This document shows, piece by piece, positions 9,107 through 16,760 of a DNA stretch of 32,617 bases. The DNA lies in assembly GCF_003236305.1 (NCBI RefSeq), contig NZ_POTX01000042.1, positions 1-32,617 of the forward strand, read 5' to 3'. The position numbers and the translations under genes were made by a program. Each line of letters starts with the position of its first letter. The stretch's first letter is position 1. Under the pieces are notes generated by a model. It was not told the DNA's origin. It searched no databases and saw nothing but the letters and a program-made list of their open reading frames with translations. This DNA comes from Micromonospora endophytica. Lineage in GTDB: Bacteria; Actinomycetota; Actinomycetes; Mycobacteriales; Micromonosporaceae.

Positions 9107-11907
9107 GACAATTCCTCCTCGAAGGGCAGCACCATCTGGGCTTGCGCGTCGGCCGCTTTCTCAGCGGCCACCACGGCGTACTGGATCATGGTGCCGATGG
9201 TTCCGGCATTGCGTTGCACCGCCGTTAGTGCCTTTGCGACCGGGTCACTCGCTGGCAACTGCCGCACAATCTCGGCGATGACTGCCCACAGGTGTGCATC
9301 GTTGGCCTGCCTGTCTGCCTTCGCCAGCACTGAGGCCACCGCTTCGGTGCCGCCCTCTTCCCATGCCTTAGCCACGACCCGCGCAATCTCGAAGGTCGAT
9401 GAACGGTCGCTGAACGAGTCTGGTGGATCCAAGCGCAGCTTGAAACCGCTCCTACTCTCGGTTAGCAATACGCCGCGCATGTCCTCCAGCCGCAGGTTGT
9501 CGGCCTGCGCGAGGAACCGTGCTTCTCCCTTCGGAACATCGGTGCGGCCGTAAAGCCGCTGCCAGAAGACGGCGAACCGAGTCGGAGCGTCGAAGGTTTC
9601 CAGCGGCAACTGGTCAAGCTTGAGCGCGGTCGCGTCCCGTACGGAACTCCGCGCCAGCGTGAGGTAGCGGTCGAGGCTGGCCTGTTCCCCATTGGGAAGC
9701 AGTACGGATCTGTATCTGCCGTACACCTCCATCGCGGGTCCGTACGCCGCCATTAGCTGGTCGGTGAGCGCCAGCCCGTCGGCATCCCACTGTTTGACCG
9801 CAGCCTTGACCGCCGTCGCGACCTCACGATCAACCTGCGCTGCCGTGGCGACGGGCCGTTGCGAGGCCGCAACGCGGCACCCGATCGTGACCGTCACCTT
9901 AATGCTTGCGACGCCAGTGTTCGATGTCTCCGTCCGGGACGGCCAAGCGCTGGTCACGACGAACCCCGCGTCATGCAGTGCGCCCAGCAAGCGGAGCCAA
10001 GCGTCCGGGTCGGAGTGACCGAAGACGACGACCAGGTGCCCGTCAGGACGAAGCACCCGTCGCGCTTCGTGGAATGCACGGGACAGGGACCGCTCGTAGA
10101 ACTCGCGGTCGTGCCGGACGCCACCGTTATACACACGCCGGACGATGATCTCATCATCCTTGTTCTGCAGATTCGGGGCGACCTCGGTTCCGATGGTCTC
10201 GGCGAACAGGTCCGGCTGCACGTCGCCCAGGACCCGGCGAAGCCACACGTAGAAGTAGTCCGAGACGTCAGAGTATTCGATCATGTCGTAGTACGGCGGG
10301 TCGGTCACCACTGCGTCGACGGTCCCGTCGCGGAAGGGAAGGGCCATCGCGTTCTCACGCCGGAGCCGTGCAGGGGTTCCCTTGCGGCCACGCAGGTGCG
10401 TCGCCAGCGGGGTCATGCCGGTTTCGGTCAGTCCGGCCCAAGTGCCAGGGCCCTTGCCGATGCCGACCTCGAAGAAGTCGAACTGGAACGACAGAACCGC
10501 CTCGTTGGAGAAGAGGTCACCGACCTGCACGTTGTTGTTTCCTGACCCGTCCGGCTTCCCGTGACAACGCAACCGGGCCCCGCGTGTGGCATAGCGAAGG
10601 CCGCGCATGAGGGTCGCGGCGGCGAAGCTGGCCAGGGCGTTCGCGTAGTCGGCCGAGATGCCGGCGTCGAGCATTTCCTCGTGGCAGGCACGGATGTTCT
10701 GGGCCAGGGTACCGAAAAGCAGCGTCTGCCGGTTGCACATGAGCTGGCCATAGTTGGTGTAGCCGTAGCCGCTGGCCATCACGGTGTGGACGTTCCCGGT
10801 GGGGATCGCCTCGTCGGGGATGGCTGACAGCTGCCCGGCCTTCGGCAGCTCATCTGGGTTGGCCGACAGGGACGCCCGCCGCTCCTCGTCTCGCAGCTGG
10901 CGGAAGTGCTTCTTGGCGTCTCCGTCTCCGTTGGCGAAGTCGGCGGCGAGCAGTGGCTCATCGACGTACTGTCCGGCGAAGCCCTTTGCCTTGACCGTCT
11001 CCAGAGGGTGGACGTGGCTGCAGGAGCGGAAGGGGCAGCGGGCGCTCTTGCCCTTTTTGCCCGCCGAGGAGTAGGTGGGCTGGCCAGTAGCAGGGCCATC
11101 CACCACCTCGACCCGCCATGTGTCGCCATCTGTAATCAGGCTCATGGCCTGGCCGAGGTCGTGCTTGCGGGTGTTGGGATGCCGCAGCACGAGGCTGCCA
11201 ATGAGTGGAAAGCGACGGCGGCACTGGTCGCAGGGCATGGACACCGTCCACAGATAGCCCCACGGTCGTCGGCCATCCTGATTGGTCGGATAGAACTTGG
11301 CTAACGCCTCGCGCGTCCGGCGTCCGACCTCTTCGTGCAGCTGTCGAGTGTCGGACACGAGGCGATGAGTACTGGCAATGTCCAGCACGGCGGGTACGTC
11401 GCTCGCGAAGGGAAGCGGCACCTCCGCCGACCAGTCCCGCATCGACCAGTCGGCCAGCAGTCGGCCGGCCAGTGTAGCTACAGGACTCAGGTCAGTGCCG
11501 ACTGCCGTTGCGCCGACCCGCGCGGCCTCGAGCGGGATCATTCCTCTACCTGAAAAGATGTCGACTACTACAGGGGTACGGCCCTGGTAGTTCTCCGTCA
11601 CCGCGTCGGCCAGTCGGTCGAAGGCTTCCGGGGACCCGTTACGGACAGCAGTTTCAACCCATTGCCGGTGTGCCTCGTCGTTAGGCAACAACGTGGTCAG
11701 CACGGCGGCCCGAGCCTGGGCGATGGGCCGCGATGCGAACCACGGGAAGATAGCCTTCTCGTTCCGCCCCGAGCCTGCAGGCGTCCCAACCGCTTCATCG
11801 ACGGCAGCACAGGGGAACCAGTGATCGATTAGCCGCTCGCGCACGTCGCCAGCGCCACCAAAGTCGACCGGCGCATTTGCTGTCCGCTTCGCCCCATCGG
11901 CACTCAT
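9103..11907 (-). CDS. DUF1156-domain adenine-specific DNA methyltransferase
   Basis: A 934-residue protein. The N-terminus (RLIDHWFPCAAVDEAVG, then GRNEKAIFPWFASRP) is the DUF1156 domain found at the start of this methyltransferase class (COG1743). S-adenosylmethionine motif I is DIFSGRG at 116-122, followed by VGTDLSPVA. Catalytic motif IV is DPPYY at 536-540, typical of N6-adenine or N4-cytosine methylation. CDQC (226-229) and CPFRSC (291-296) suggest a zinc knuckle inserted between the motifs. Methyltransferases of this type occur in BREX type 3 (PglXI) and resemble the DISARM class 1 enzyme DrmMI. Likely role: marking self DNA so that the system spares it. It overlaps both neighbours as ATGA, which implies fixed stoichiometry with the helicase and ATPase. 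Confidence 0.87.
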   Translation of the reverse strand: MSADGAKRTANAPVDFGGAGDVRERLIDHWFPCAAVDEAVGTPAGSGRNEKAIFPWFASRPIAQARAAVLTTLLPNDEAHRQWVETAVRNGSPEAFDRLADAVTENYQGRTPVVVDIFSGRGMIPLEAARVGATAVGTDLSPVATLAGRLLADWSMRDWSAEVPLPFASDVPAVLDIASTHRLVSDTRQLHEEVGRRTREALAKFYPTNQDGRRPWGYLWTVSMPCDQCRRRFPLIGSLVLRHPNTRKHDLGQAMSLITDGDTWRVEVVDGPATGQPTYSSAGKKGKSARCPFRSCSHVHPLETVKAKGFAGQYVDEPLLAADFANGDGDAKKHFRQLRDEERRASLSANPDELPKAGQLSAIPDEAIPTGNVHTVMASGYGYTNYGQLMCNRQTLLFGTLAQNIRACHEEMLDAGISADYANALASFAAATLMRGLRYATRGARLRCHGKPDGSGNNNVQVGDLFSNEAVLSFQFDFFEVGIGKGPGTWAGLTETGMTPLATHLRGRKGTPARLRRENAMALPFRDGTVDAVVTDPPYYDMIEYSDVSDYFYVWLRRVLGDVQPDLFAETIGTEVAPNLQNKDDEIIVRRVYNGGVRHDREFYERSLSRAFHEARRVLRPDGHLVVVFGHSDPDAWLRLLGALHDAGFVVTSAWPSRTETSNTGVASIKVTVTIGCRVAASQRPVATAAQVDREVATAVKAAVKQWDADGLALTDQLMAAYGPAMEVYGRYRSVLLPNGEQASLDRYLTLARSSVRDATALKLDQLPLETFDAPTRFAVFWQRLYGRTDVPKGEARFLAQADNLRLEDMRGVLLTESRSGFKLRLDPPDSFSDRSSTFEIARVVAKAWEEGGTEAVASVLAKADRQANDAHLWAVIAEIVRQLPASDPVAKALTAVQRNAGTIGTMIQYAVVAAEKAADAQAQMVLPFEEELS

Positions 11908-14900
11908 TGTTCGCCTTTCATCAGCCGCTTCAAGTCGGCTACCTTGATCTGAAACCGTTCAATGCGCCGTGGCCCAGCTGACAACTGCCCACCCGGATCT
12001 TGCGCTCGGACGACTACTGTGGGCGATTTTGCGCAGTCGATAACGACGTAGAGCCAATAATCTTGGCCGCGTTGCTGGGCTTGCGCCCACTCGTGCTGCT
12101 CGAGCCATATCGACTTGAGCGCGCCCTCCAAACCCTTGACCTCGACCAGGCGCTGCTCGCCTGTGTGCCGATGGCGGGCGAACAGGTCGTAACCGACGCT
12201 AGCGGTCTGCCGGTCGTCGACGATGTAGTCGAGGCGCTCGAGCTCGTCAAGAACGCTCGCCACAGCGATACGCTCGCTGTCGGGGTCGTAGCCCAGCTCG
12301 GCGGTGCGGGCGCCCGCGGCGACGTGAGCCCAGCCGACGAGGCGGGGAGCGGTGCCGATGACCTTGCCGATGTCCTCAAGCTGTCGGACGCGCTCGGCCT
12401 TGAGGGCAGCGAACTGCTCACGCCGCACACGCCGCACTTCGGCAGGGAGCTCATCGAGCTCGTCGAGGTACCGATATTCGACCTGGTCGAGCTGTTCGCG
12501 TGCCTTTTCCACCCACGCCGTCCGCTCGGCACGTTGCCGGTCACCCTCCCGCACCAGCGCTGCCTGCGCCTGTGCCAACCCATCGGTGCGCATGGCTGGC
12601 GTTAGCGTGCCGCCGGTGGCGGCCGGCCTAGAGGCCTGCAGGGTCATCAGCGACTCCCAGGCGACCTCGAAGGCTCCGGCACCGGAGAACCGGATGAGCA
12701 GCGGTGCCTTGCGGCGTAGCCGCCGGAGACCGTCGTGGATTTCGACCTCAGAGTCGTACAAGAGCAACGTGTAGCTGGTCAGGGCGGCAGTGTCGACCAG
12801 GTGGGTGCCACGGACCAGTTCGGCTTCACCGTCGCGCAACGCAAGGTCGACGAGTTCGGCGAACGGTTCCTCGGTCGGGCCGAGAACGACGACGTCTTCC
12901 AGACCCTGCGAACCGTCGTTGATCGCCTGCCTTACCGATGCACCGTCGGCGGCGACGAGCCGGCTTGTGGCACCGCCGAGGGCAGCCGGTAGTAGGGACC
13001 GCGACGTGACTTCGCGGATTCCCTTCGCTGGTCCCGGTCCGAGGTGCCAGCTGTGGGAGCGGGCCAGCTGGTCGAGGAAGGCATCCACGATGACCGGGTT
13101 GATGGCCTCCAGCCGGTCGGCGCGGAACCGGGCCACCGCGGCCGCTGTATTCGCCGGCGTGTGCAGTCGGTCCTCGTCGGTTACAAGTTCACGGGCCGCG
13201 GCGAGCAACTCTTGGGCACCGGGCATCGGGATGTGCGCGGCAACGCCGGACTTTTGCGCCTCAACGAGGGCACGGCCGTAGTCGAACCCGGCGCGGGCAG
13301 CCGTCGCGTCCAGCAGGTCGAAGATCCGGCCGCCGAGCGCGTCGCCGGCACTGGCGAGGTTTTGCAGCATGACCTCTTGGACACGGCCTTCGCGGGTGAC
13401 TGGTGACACCAGGTGATAGATGTGCACCGGCCGGGTCTGACCGATTCGGTGCAGCCGGCCCATGCGCTGTTCGAGGCGGACCAGCGACCAGGGAATGTCC
13501 CAGTCGATCATGACACTCGCGCTCTGCAAGTCGATGCCTTCGCCACCGGCGTCGGTGCTGACCAACACCTGGAAGCCACCGTCGAGAAAGCGCTGCTGCA
13601 GCTTGTCTCGCTCTCGATGACCCACGGCACCTTCGAGCGTTTCGACGGTGAAGCCGACGTCGGTAAACATGCCCACCAGCCAGCGCGCGGTGTCGGCGAA
13701 CTCGGTAAACACGAGCACCTGGCCGTCGCCCGGCCGGATCCCGTGGCGCTCCATCAACTCGCGCGCTCGTAGCCACTTGGTCGGCATGCCGGTGACGGTC
13801 GCCAGCCGCAACGCCACCAGGACAGCTTCGATCCGTTCGAGTTCCTTGCCCTTCGCCTTGCTGCGGGCGGTGACCACCGCATCCTCGGCGCGCTGCCACG
13901 CCTCGTCGTCGGCGACCTCAAGCTGCAGATCGAGCCCGTCGCCGACGAATTCCTCCGGGACCGGCGCGTCAGAACGGCCGCTCGCCGGACCGCGCAGGGC
14001 TTCCTCGCGGCGACGGATGGTCGCTGCGGCCGCCACCACAGATGACGCGGCCCTCTTCCCGTAGATCGACCGCGCCAGGGTGGCGTTCTCGCCGTAGAAG
14101 TTGTCGACGTAGTCCATGACAGCGGTGTAGGCCGCCTCCTCCGCGCCGGTTAGATCGACCGGGACGGTCTCGGCGTACCGCGGCGGGAACAGTGGACGCC
14201 CCTCAAGGTCCTTCAGCTCCTCCTTCATCCGGCGTAGGAATGAGAGCGTGCTCGGCCGCAGCGCCGTCTCGTACTCGGTCTGCCGGGGATCCCATGGGTA
14301 GAGGGTGGGGTCGAGGAGGTTGAGCAGTCCACGAAAGAAGTGCTCCTTGCCCCGATGAGGTGTGGCGGTGAGCAGCAACAGATGGTGGGTGCGTGCCGCC
14401 AGTTCCCGGGCCGCCGTCAGGTACTGGGAGGTAGGGGTCAGCCTGTGTGCCTCGTCGAAGACCGCCAGCGACCAGGAGGCACGAGAGCCCGCGACCTTGC
14501 GCCGCACGTCACGGTTGTAGGTATACAGATCGACCGAGACGACCCACACGGATACGCGCGGGTCGAGGTCCTTGGGGTCGCGGGCAAGCTCCGGGGTAAG
14601 CCGATCGGCCTCGATAGCGAAGTACCGGCGCAGGTCTCGCCGCCATTTTTCCACAAGGTGAGCCGGGACGACGATGACCGTGCGACCGGGGATCAACCCG
14701 CGCCGCGTCCCCTCGGCGATATACATCCCGGTCATGATCGTCTTGCCGGTTCCTGGCTCATCAGCCAGCAGGAAGCGCAGGCGCGGCTGGGCAAGCATGT
14801 GGGTGAAGACAGCTTCGTCCTGATGCGCATACGGTCGCAGCGGCCTGGTGGCCAGCACCGCGGAACGGATACGCGGCACCGCATACTGCATCCAGCGGCC

Positions 14901-15134
14901 CCACAAGCCGGTCAACGCGCGCTCCGCGTCTCCACCAGCGTCGTTGACCGGCACAAGAGCTCGGCGCAGGTCATCGGCATCCAATGACGCCTCAGCTAGG
15001 CTGCCATCGCCGCGGCGGAAGACCAGATCGGCCCCGGACAGGTTCGGCGTCGCCGCTAGCAGCGTGACGAGCTGGCCATCGACGGTCAACTGAGTGCCAG
15101 GTTCAGGTATGGCGCTCACGTGCACACCCGCCAC
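11904..15134 (-). CDS. SNF2-type helicase with C-terminal DUF3883 nuclease-like domain
   Basis: A 1076-residue protein and first gene of the three-gene operon. Superfamily 2 motifs are intact: Walker A ADEPGTGKT (about 124-132), DEAH (227-230), LLLTATPH (253-260), STDAGGEGIDL (526-536) and QRMGRLHRIGQ (556-566). A Glu/Arg-rich helical section precedes a C-terminal DUF3883 domain. There, Asp983 in SVGYDLF and Glu998/Lys1000 in LVEVKG form a D...ExK set like that of restriction-type nucleases. DISARM DrmD and BREX helicases are the nearest known role models. I infer DNA translocation coupled to recognition or cleavage of unmodified DNA. The GTG at 15134 lies only three bases after GGGAGG; a second GTG at 15125 is further from it, so the start is uncertain by three codons. 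Confidence 0.85.
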   Translation of the reverse strand: MAGVHVSAIPEPGTQLTVDGQLVTLLAATPNLSGADLVFRRGDGSLAEASLDADDLRRALVPVNDAGGDAERALTGLWGRWMQYAVPRIRSAVLATRPLRPYAHQDEAVFTHMLAQPRLRFLLADEPGTGKTIMTGMYIAEGTRRGLIPGRTVIVVPAHLVEKWRRDLRRYFAIEADRLTPELARDPKDLDPRVSVWVVSVDLYTYNRDVRRKVAGSRASWSLAVFDEAHRLTPTSQYLTAARELAARTHHLLLLTATPHRGKEHFFRGLLNLLDPTLYPWDPRQTEYETALRPSTLSFLRRMKEELKDLEGRPLFPPRYAETVPVDLTGAEEAAYTAVMDYVDNFYGENATLARSIYGKRAASSVVAAAATIRRREEALRGPASGRSDAPVPEEFVGDGLDLQLEVADDEAWQRAEDAVVTARSKAKGKELERIEAVLVALRLATVTGMPTKWLRARELMERHGIRPGDGQVLVFTEFADTARWLVGMFTDVGFTVETLEGAVGHRERDKLQQRFLDGGFQVLVSTDAGGEGIDLQSASVMIDWDIPWSLVRLEQRMGRLHRIGQTRPVHIYHLVSPVTREGRVQEVMLQNLASAGDALGGRIFDLLDATAARAGFDYGRALVEAQKSGVAAHIPMPGAQELLAAARELVTDEDRLHTPANTAAAVARFRADRLEAINPVIVDAFLDQLARSHSWHLGPGPAKGIREVTSRSLLPAALGGATSRLVAADGASVRQAINDGSQGLEDVVVLGPTEEPFAELVDLALRDGEAELVRGTHLVDTAALTSYTLLLYDSEVEIHDGLRRLRRKAPLLIRFSGAGAFEVAWESLMTLQASRPAATGGTLTPAMRTDGLAQAQAALVREGDRQRAERTAWVEKAREQLDQVEYRYLDELDELPAEVRRVRREQFAALKAERVRQLEDIGKVIGTAPRLVGWAHVAAGARTAELGYDPDSERIAVASVLDELERLDYIVDDRQTASVGYDLFARHRHTGEQRLVEVKGLEGALKSIWLEQHEWAQAQQRGQDYWLYVVIDCAKSPTVVVRAQDPGGQLSAGPRRIERFQIKVADLKRLMKGEQ

Positions 15135-15491
15135 TGGCCTCCCGTCATCACGTGCGGCGTGGTCTGGCCGGCTACGCGCGCAGCACCTGAATGGCGGTCG
15201 TCAGCGTGCGCTCGCCGACTGGCAGATACTCCCGTGTCCGCCGAAATCCGCACCGCCCACCGTGGTCTACGTCCATGTTGGATGTCAACCACGACGAGCC
15301 GCAGGCATGGTGGCCAGATGGCCAAGGGCCACCGACGAAAGCAGGATTCCTATGTGGTCAAGCGACTTGCATGCCATGCGAGCAGAGGTCCCAGCCGATC
15401 GGATCCACCAGAGGTGATCAAGCGACATTCCAGGCCGCCCGGCCGACAGAATGTGAAGGGCGGGCCGCGGCATCGCCGTGACCCGCCCCAG
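15135..15491 (-). promoter_or_regulatory. Upstream region of helicase operon with imperfect palindrome and TTGACA box
   Basis: About 350 bases without a convincing gene separate the helicase operon from the hairpin ending the ParB operon. At 15262-15292 there is an imperfect inverted repeat with arms GTGGTnnACnTCCA and its mirror, 11 of 15 positions paired. Within it, on the minus strand, is an exact TTGACA (15283-15288) that could be a -35 box facing the helicase gene. The best -10 candidate, TAGACC, is only 13 bases away, so the promoter is weakly supported. A palindrome over a -35 box would suit repression by a dimeric regulator. Confidence 0.35.
15353..15428. repeat. Two direct copies of a 16-base element, 60 bp apart
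   Basis: The sequence GTGGTCAAGCGACTT (from about 15354) recurs as GTGATCAAGCGACATT (from about 15414), with an exact 60-base period. The copies differ at one internal base and near the end. They lie between the ParB operon terminator and the helicase operon promoter region. Regularly spaced copies could be protein-binding sites, but only two exist. Confidence 0.4.
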
Positions 15492-15542
15492 TTGGTCCGT
15501 TCAGCGGACTAGCTCCCTCGGCTGGTCCGCTGAACGGACTAG
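15492..15542 (-). terminator. Long inverted repeat at end of ParB operon
   Basis: Arms 15492-15512 and 15522-15542 pair at 18 of 21 positions around a nine-base loop; the core of each arm is GTCCGTTCAGCGGAC or its complement. It overlaps the TAG stop (15539-15541) of the last gene of the ParB operon. There is no T-run. Position suggests a terminator for leftward transcription that insulates the helicase operon; a protein-binding site is possible, since each core is itself nearly symmetrical (GTCCG...CGGAC). Confidence 0.6.
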
Positions 15543-15991
15543 CCCGCGTGCCGTGGCCTCCCGTCGTTGCCCCCGAGGTCGCCGATCACCGGCACTGCTC
15601 CGCGTCTCTCCGTCTCCTGGACCGCGCACACCATGCACAACACCAGGAACGCGCCCGGCGCCCGCACCGCCGTCTGCTGCTGCCTCGGCCCGATCCACAT
15701 GTCCGTACCGCAGTCGGCGCATCGCGTCAGCGAGTGGTCGACCGTCGGCACGTACCGAGGCACCCCCGGCACGCCCTCCAGCAGCTCGTTCATGTTCGTC
15801 GGCGGGCACGCCAGGATCAGCCGCTTATCCCGCGCCAGCCCGCCCTCGTCGCGCCGGGCGATGTTCAACGCCGCGCCGACCTCGACGTCATCCGCACCGT
15901 GTGCCCGCATCCGCGTCGGGTCGAGCGTGCCGTAGCGCCCCAGCAGGGCTTCCCGCGCCACCTCGAACGCGCCACGCCTACCGTCCTCCAT
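15539..15991 (-). CDS. Hypothetical zinc-ribbon protein of ParB operon
   Basis: A 150-residue protein. Two Cys pairs, RCADCGTDMW (about residues 90-99) and LVLCMVCAV (about 116-124), form a likely zinc ribbon. The first half contains a conserved-looking ILACPPTNMNELLEGVPGVP segment. I do not recognise a named family. Its ATG (15991) overlaps the upstream gene by 14 bases, so it is co-translated in the parB operon and probably acts with ParB or in DNA handling (inference). A long inverted repeat starts at its stop codon. Confidence 0.65.
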   Translation of the reverse strand: MEDGRRGAFEVAREALLGRYGTLDPTRMRAHGADDVEVGAALNIARRDEGGLARDKRLILACPPTNMNELLEGVPGVPRYVPTVDHSLTRCADCGTDMWIGPRQQQTAVRAPGAFLVLCMVCAVQETERRGAVPVIGDLGGNDGRPRHAG

Positions 15992-16760
15992 CGTGAACTT
16001 CCCTCCCGGGCAGCGTTGTCTCGACGACCCGCCCGTCCTCGTCGATCACCAGGCCCGGGCCGGTGACGGTCCCGCCCGCGCCGCGCACCGCCGCGATCCG
16101 GTCGAACAGCTGCCGGCCGTGGCCCAGCTCCGCCGCCGACGGCACCACCACCACCTCGGCGCGGCCGTCGGCCACATCCGCGACCACGGACCGCCAGGCG
16201 CGGGAGCCGACGTGCTCGCACACCACGTCCAGGCCCTCCCGCAGGGACCAGCGCTGCGCCACCTTCGCCAGCACCTCGGCAGCGGCCCGGCCGCCGCGCA
16301 GCATCCCGGTGAACACCACCGCCCGCTGCCGTTCCCACTGCCGCTGGTCGGCGTTCCAGCGGGCCTGCACGTACAACCGGGTCAGGTCCGGCCCCGACCC
16401 GGGCACATCCGGGGAGCACCGCGACCAGGTGCGGGCCTCGCGGTCCCACTCGACGTGCCAGCCGAACTCGCGGCACTCCCGGTGGCCCGGCCACCGGCCG
16501 GTCCAGTCGGCCCGCCCGCAGTCGTGGCCCGCGCTGTCGGCATGGGCCCGGCACCACATGCGCTTGCGGCCGGTGGCCAGGCACTCGGCCACGTCGCAGT
16601 CGTCGGCGTGCGTCTCGCCGATCGCCGCGAGGCAGGCCGGGCAGGTGGCGCGCAGCAACTCCTCACCCGCCGACTTCTCCTTGCTGTCGGTCGGGCCGGC
16701 GCCGGCGGCGCGCACCGAGCTGGGGCGCGCCGCCGGCTGACCCGAAGGGGTCACATTCAC
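15978..16760 (-). CDS. Hypothetical protein with N-terminal Cys/His cluster and resolvase-like middle
   Basis: A 260-residue protein. Residues about 39-100 carry a dense metal-binding cluster: ATCPACLAAIGETH, DDCDVAEC, MWCRAHADSAGHDCG and WTGRWPGHREC. A similar N-terminus is familiar to me from actinobacterial plasmids and integrative elements. The middle (GRAEVVVVPSAAELGHGRQ, then FDRIAAVRGAGGTVTGPG) echoes the catalytic-domain layout of serine resolvases, but no catalytic Ser or Arg set is evident, so any such fold would be inactive. Its ATG overlaps the parB stop as ATGA (16757-16760). The function is unknown; a DNA-binding accessory to ParB is a reasonable guess. Confidence 0.65.
   Translation of the reverse strand: MNVTPSGQPAARPSSVRAAGAGPTDSKEKSAGEELLRATCPACLAAIGETHADDCDVAECLATGRKRMWCRAHADSAGHDCGRADWTGRWPGHRECREFGWHVEWDREARTWSRCSPDVPGSGPDLTRLYVQARWNADQRQWERQRAVVFTGMLRGGRAAAEVLAKVAQRWSLREGLDVVCEHVGSRAWRSVVADVADGRAEVVVVPSAAELGHGRQLFDRIAAVRGAGGTVTGPGLVIDEDGRVVETTLPGREVHDGGR

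Noticed and set aside
6170..15134. Complete DISARM or BREX system
   Set aside because: DUF1998, phospholipase D, PglZ and Lon-like genes are all missing from the window, so only a related or reduced system can be claimed.
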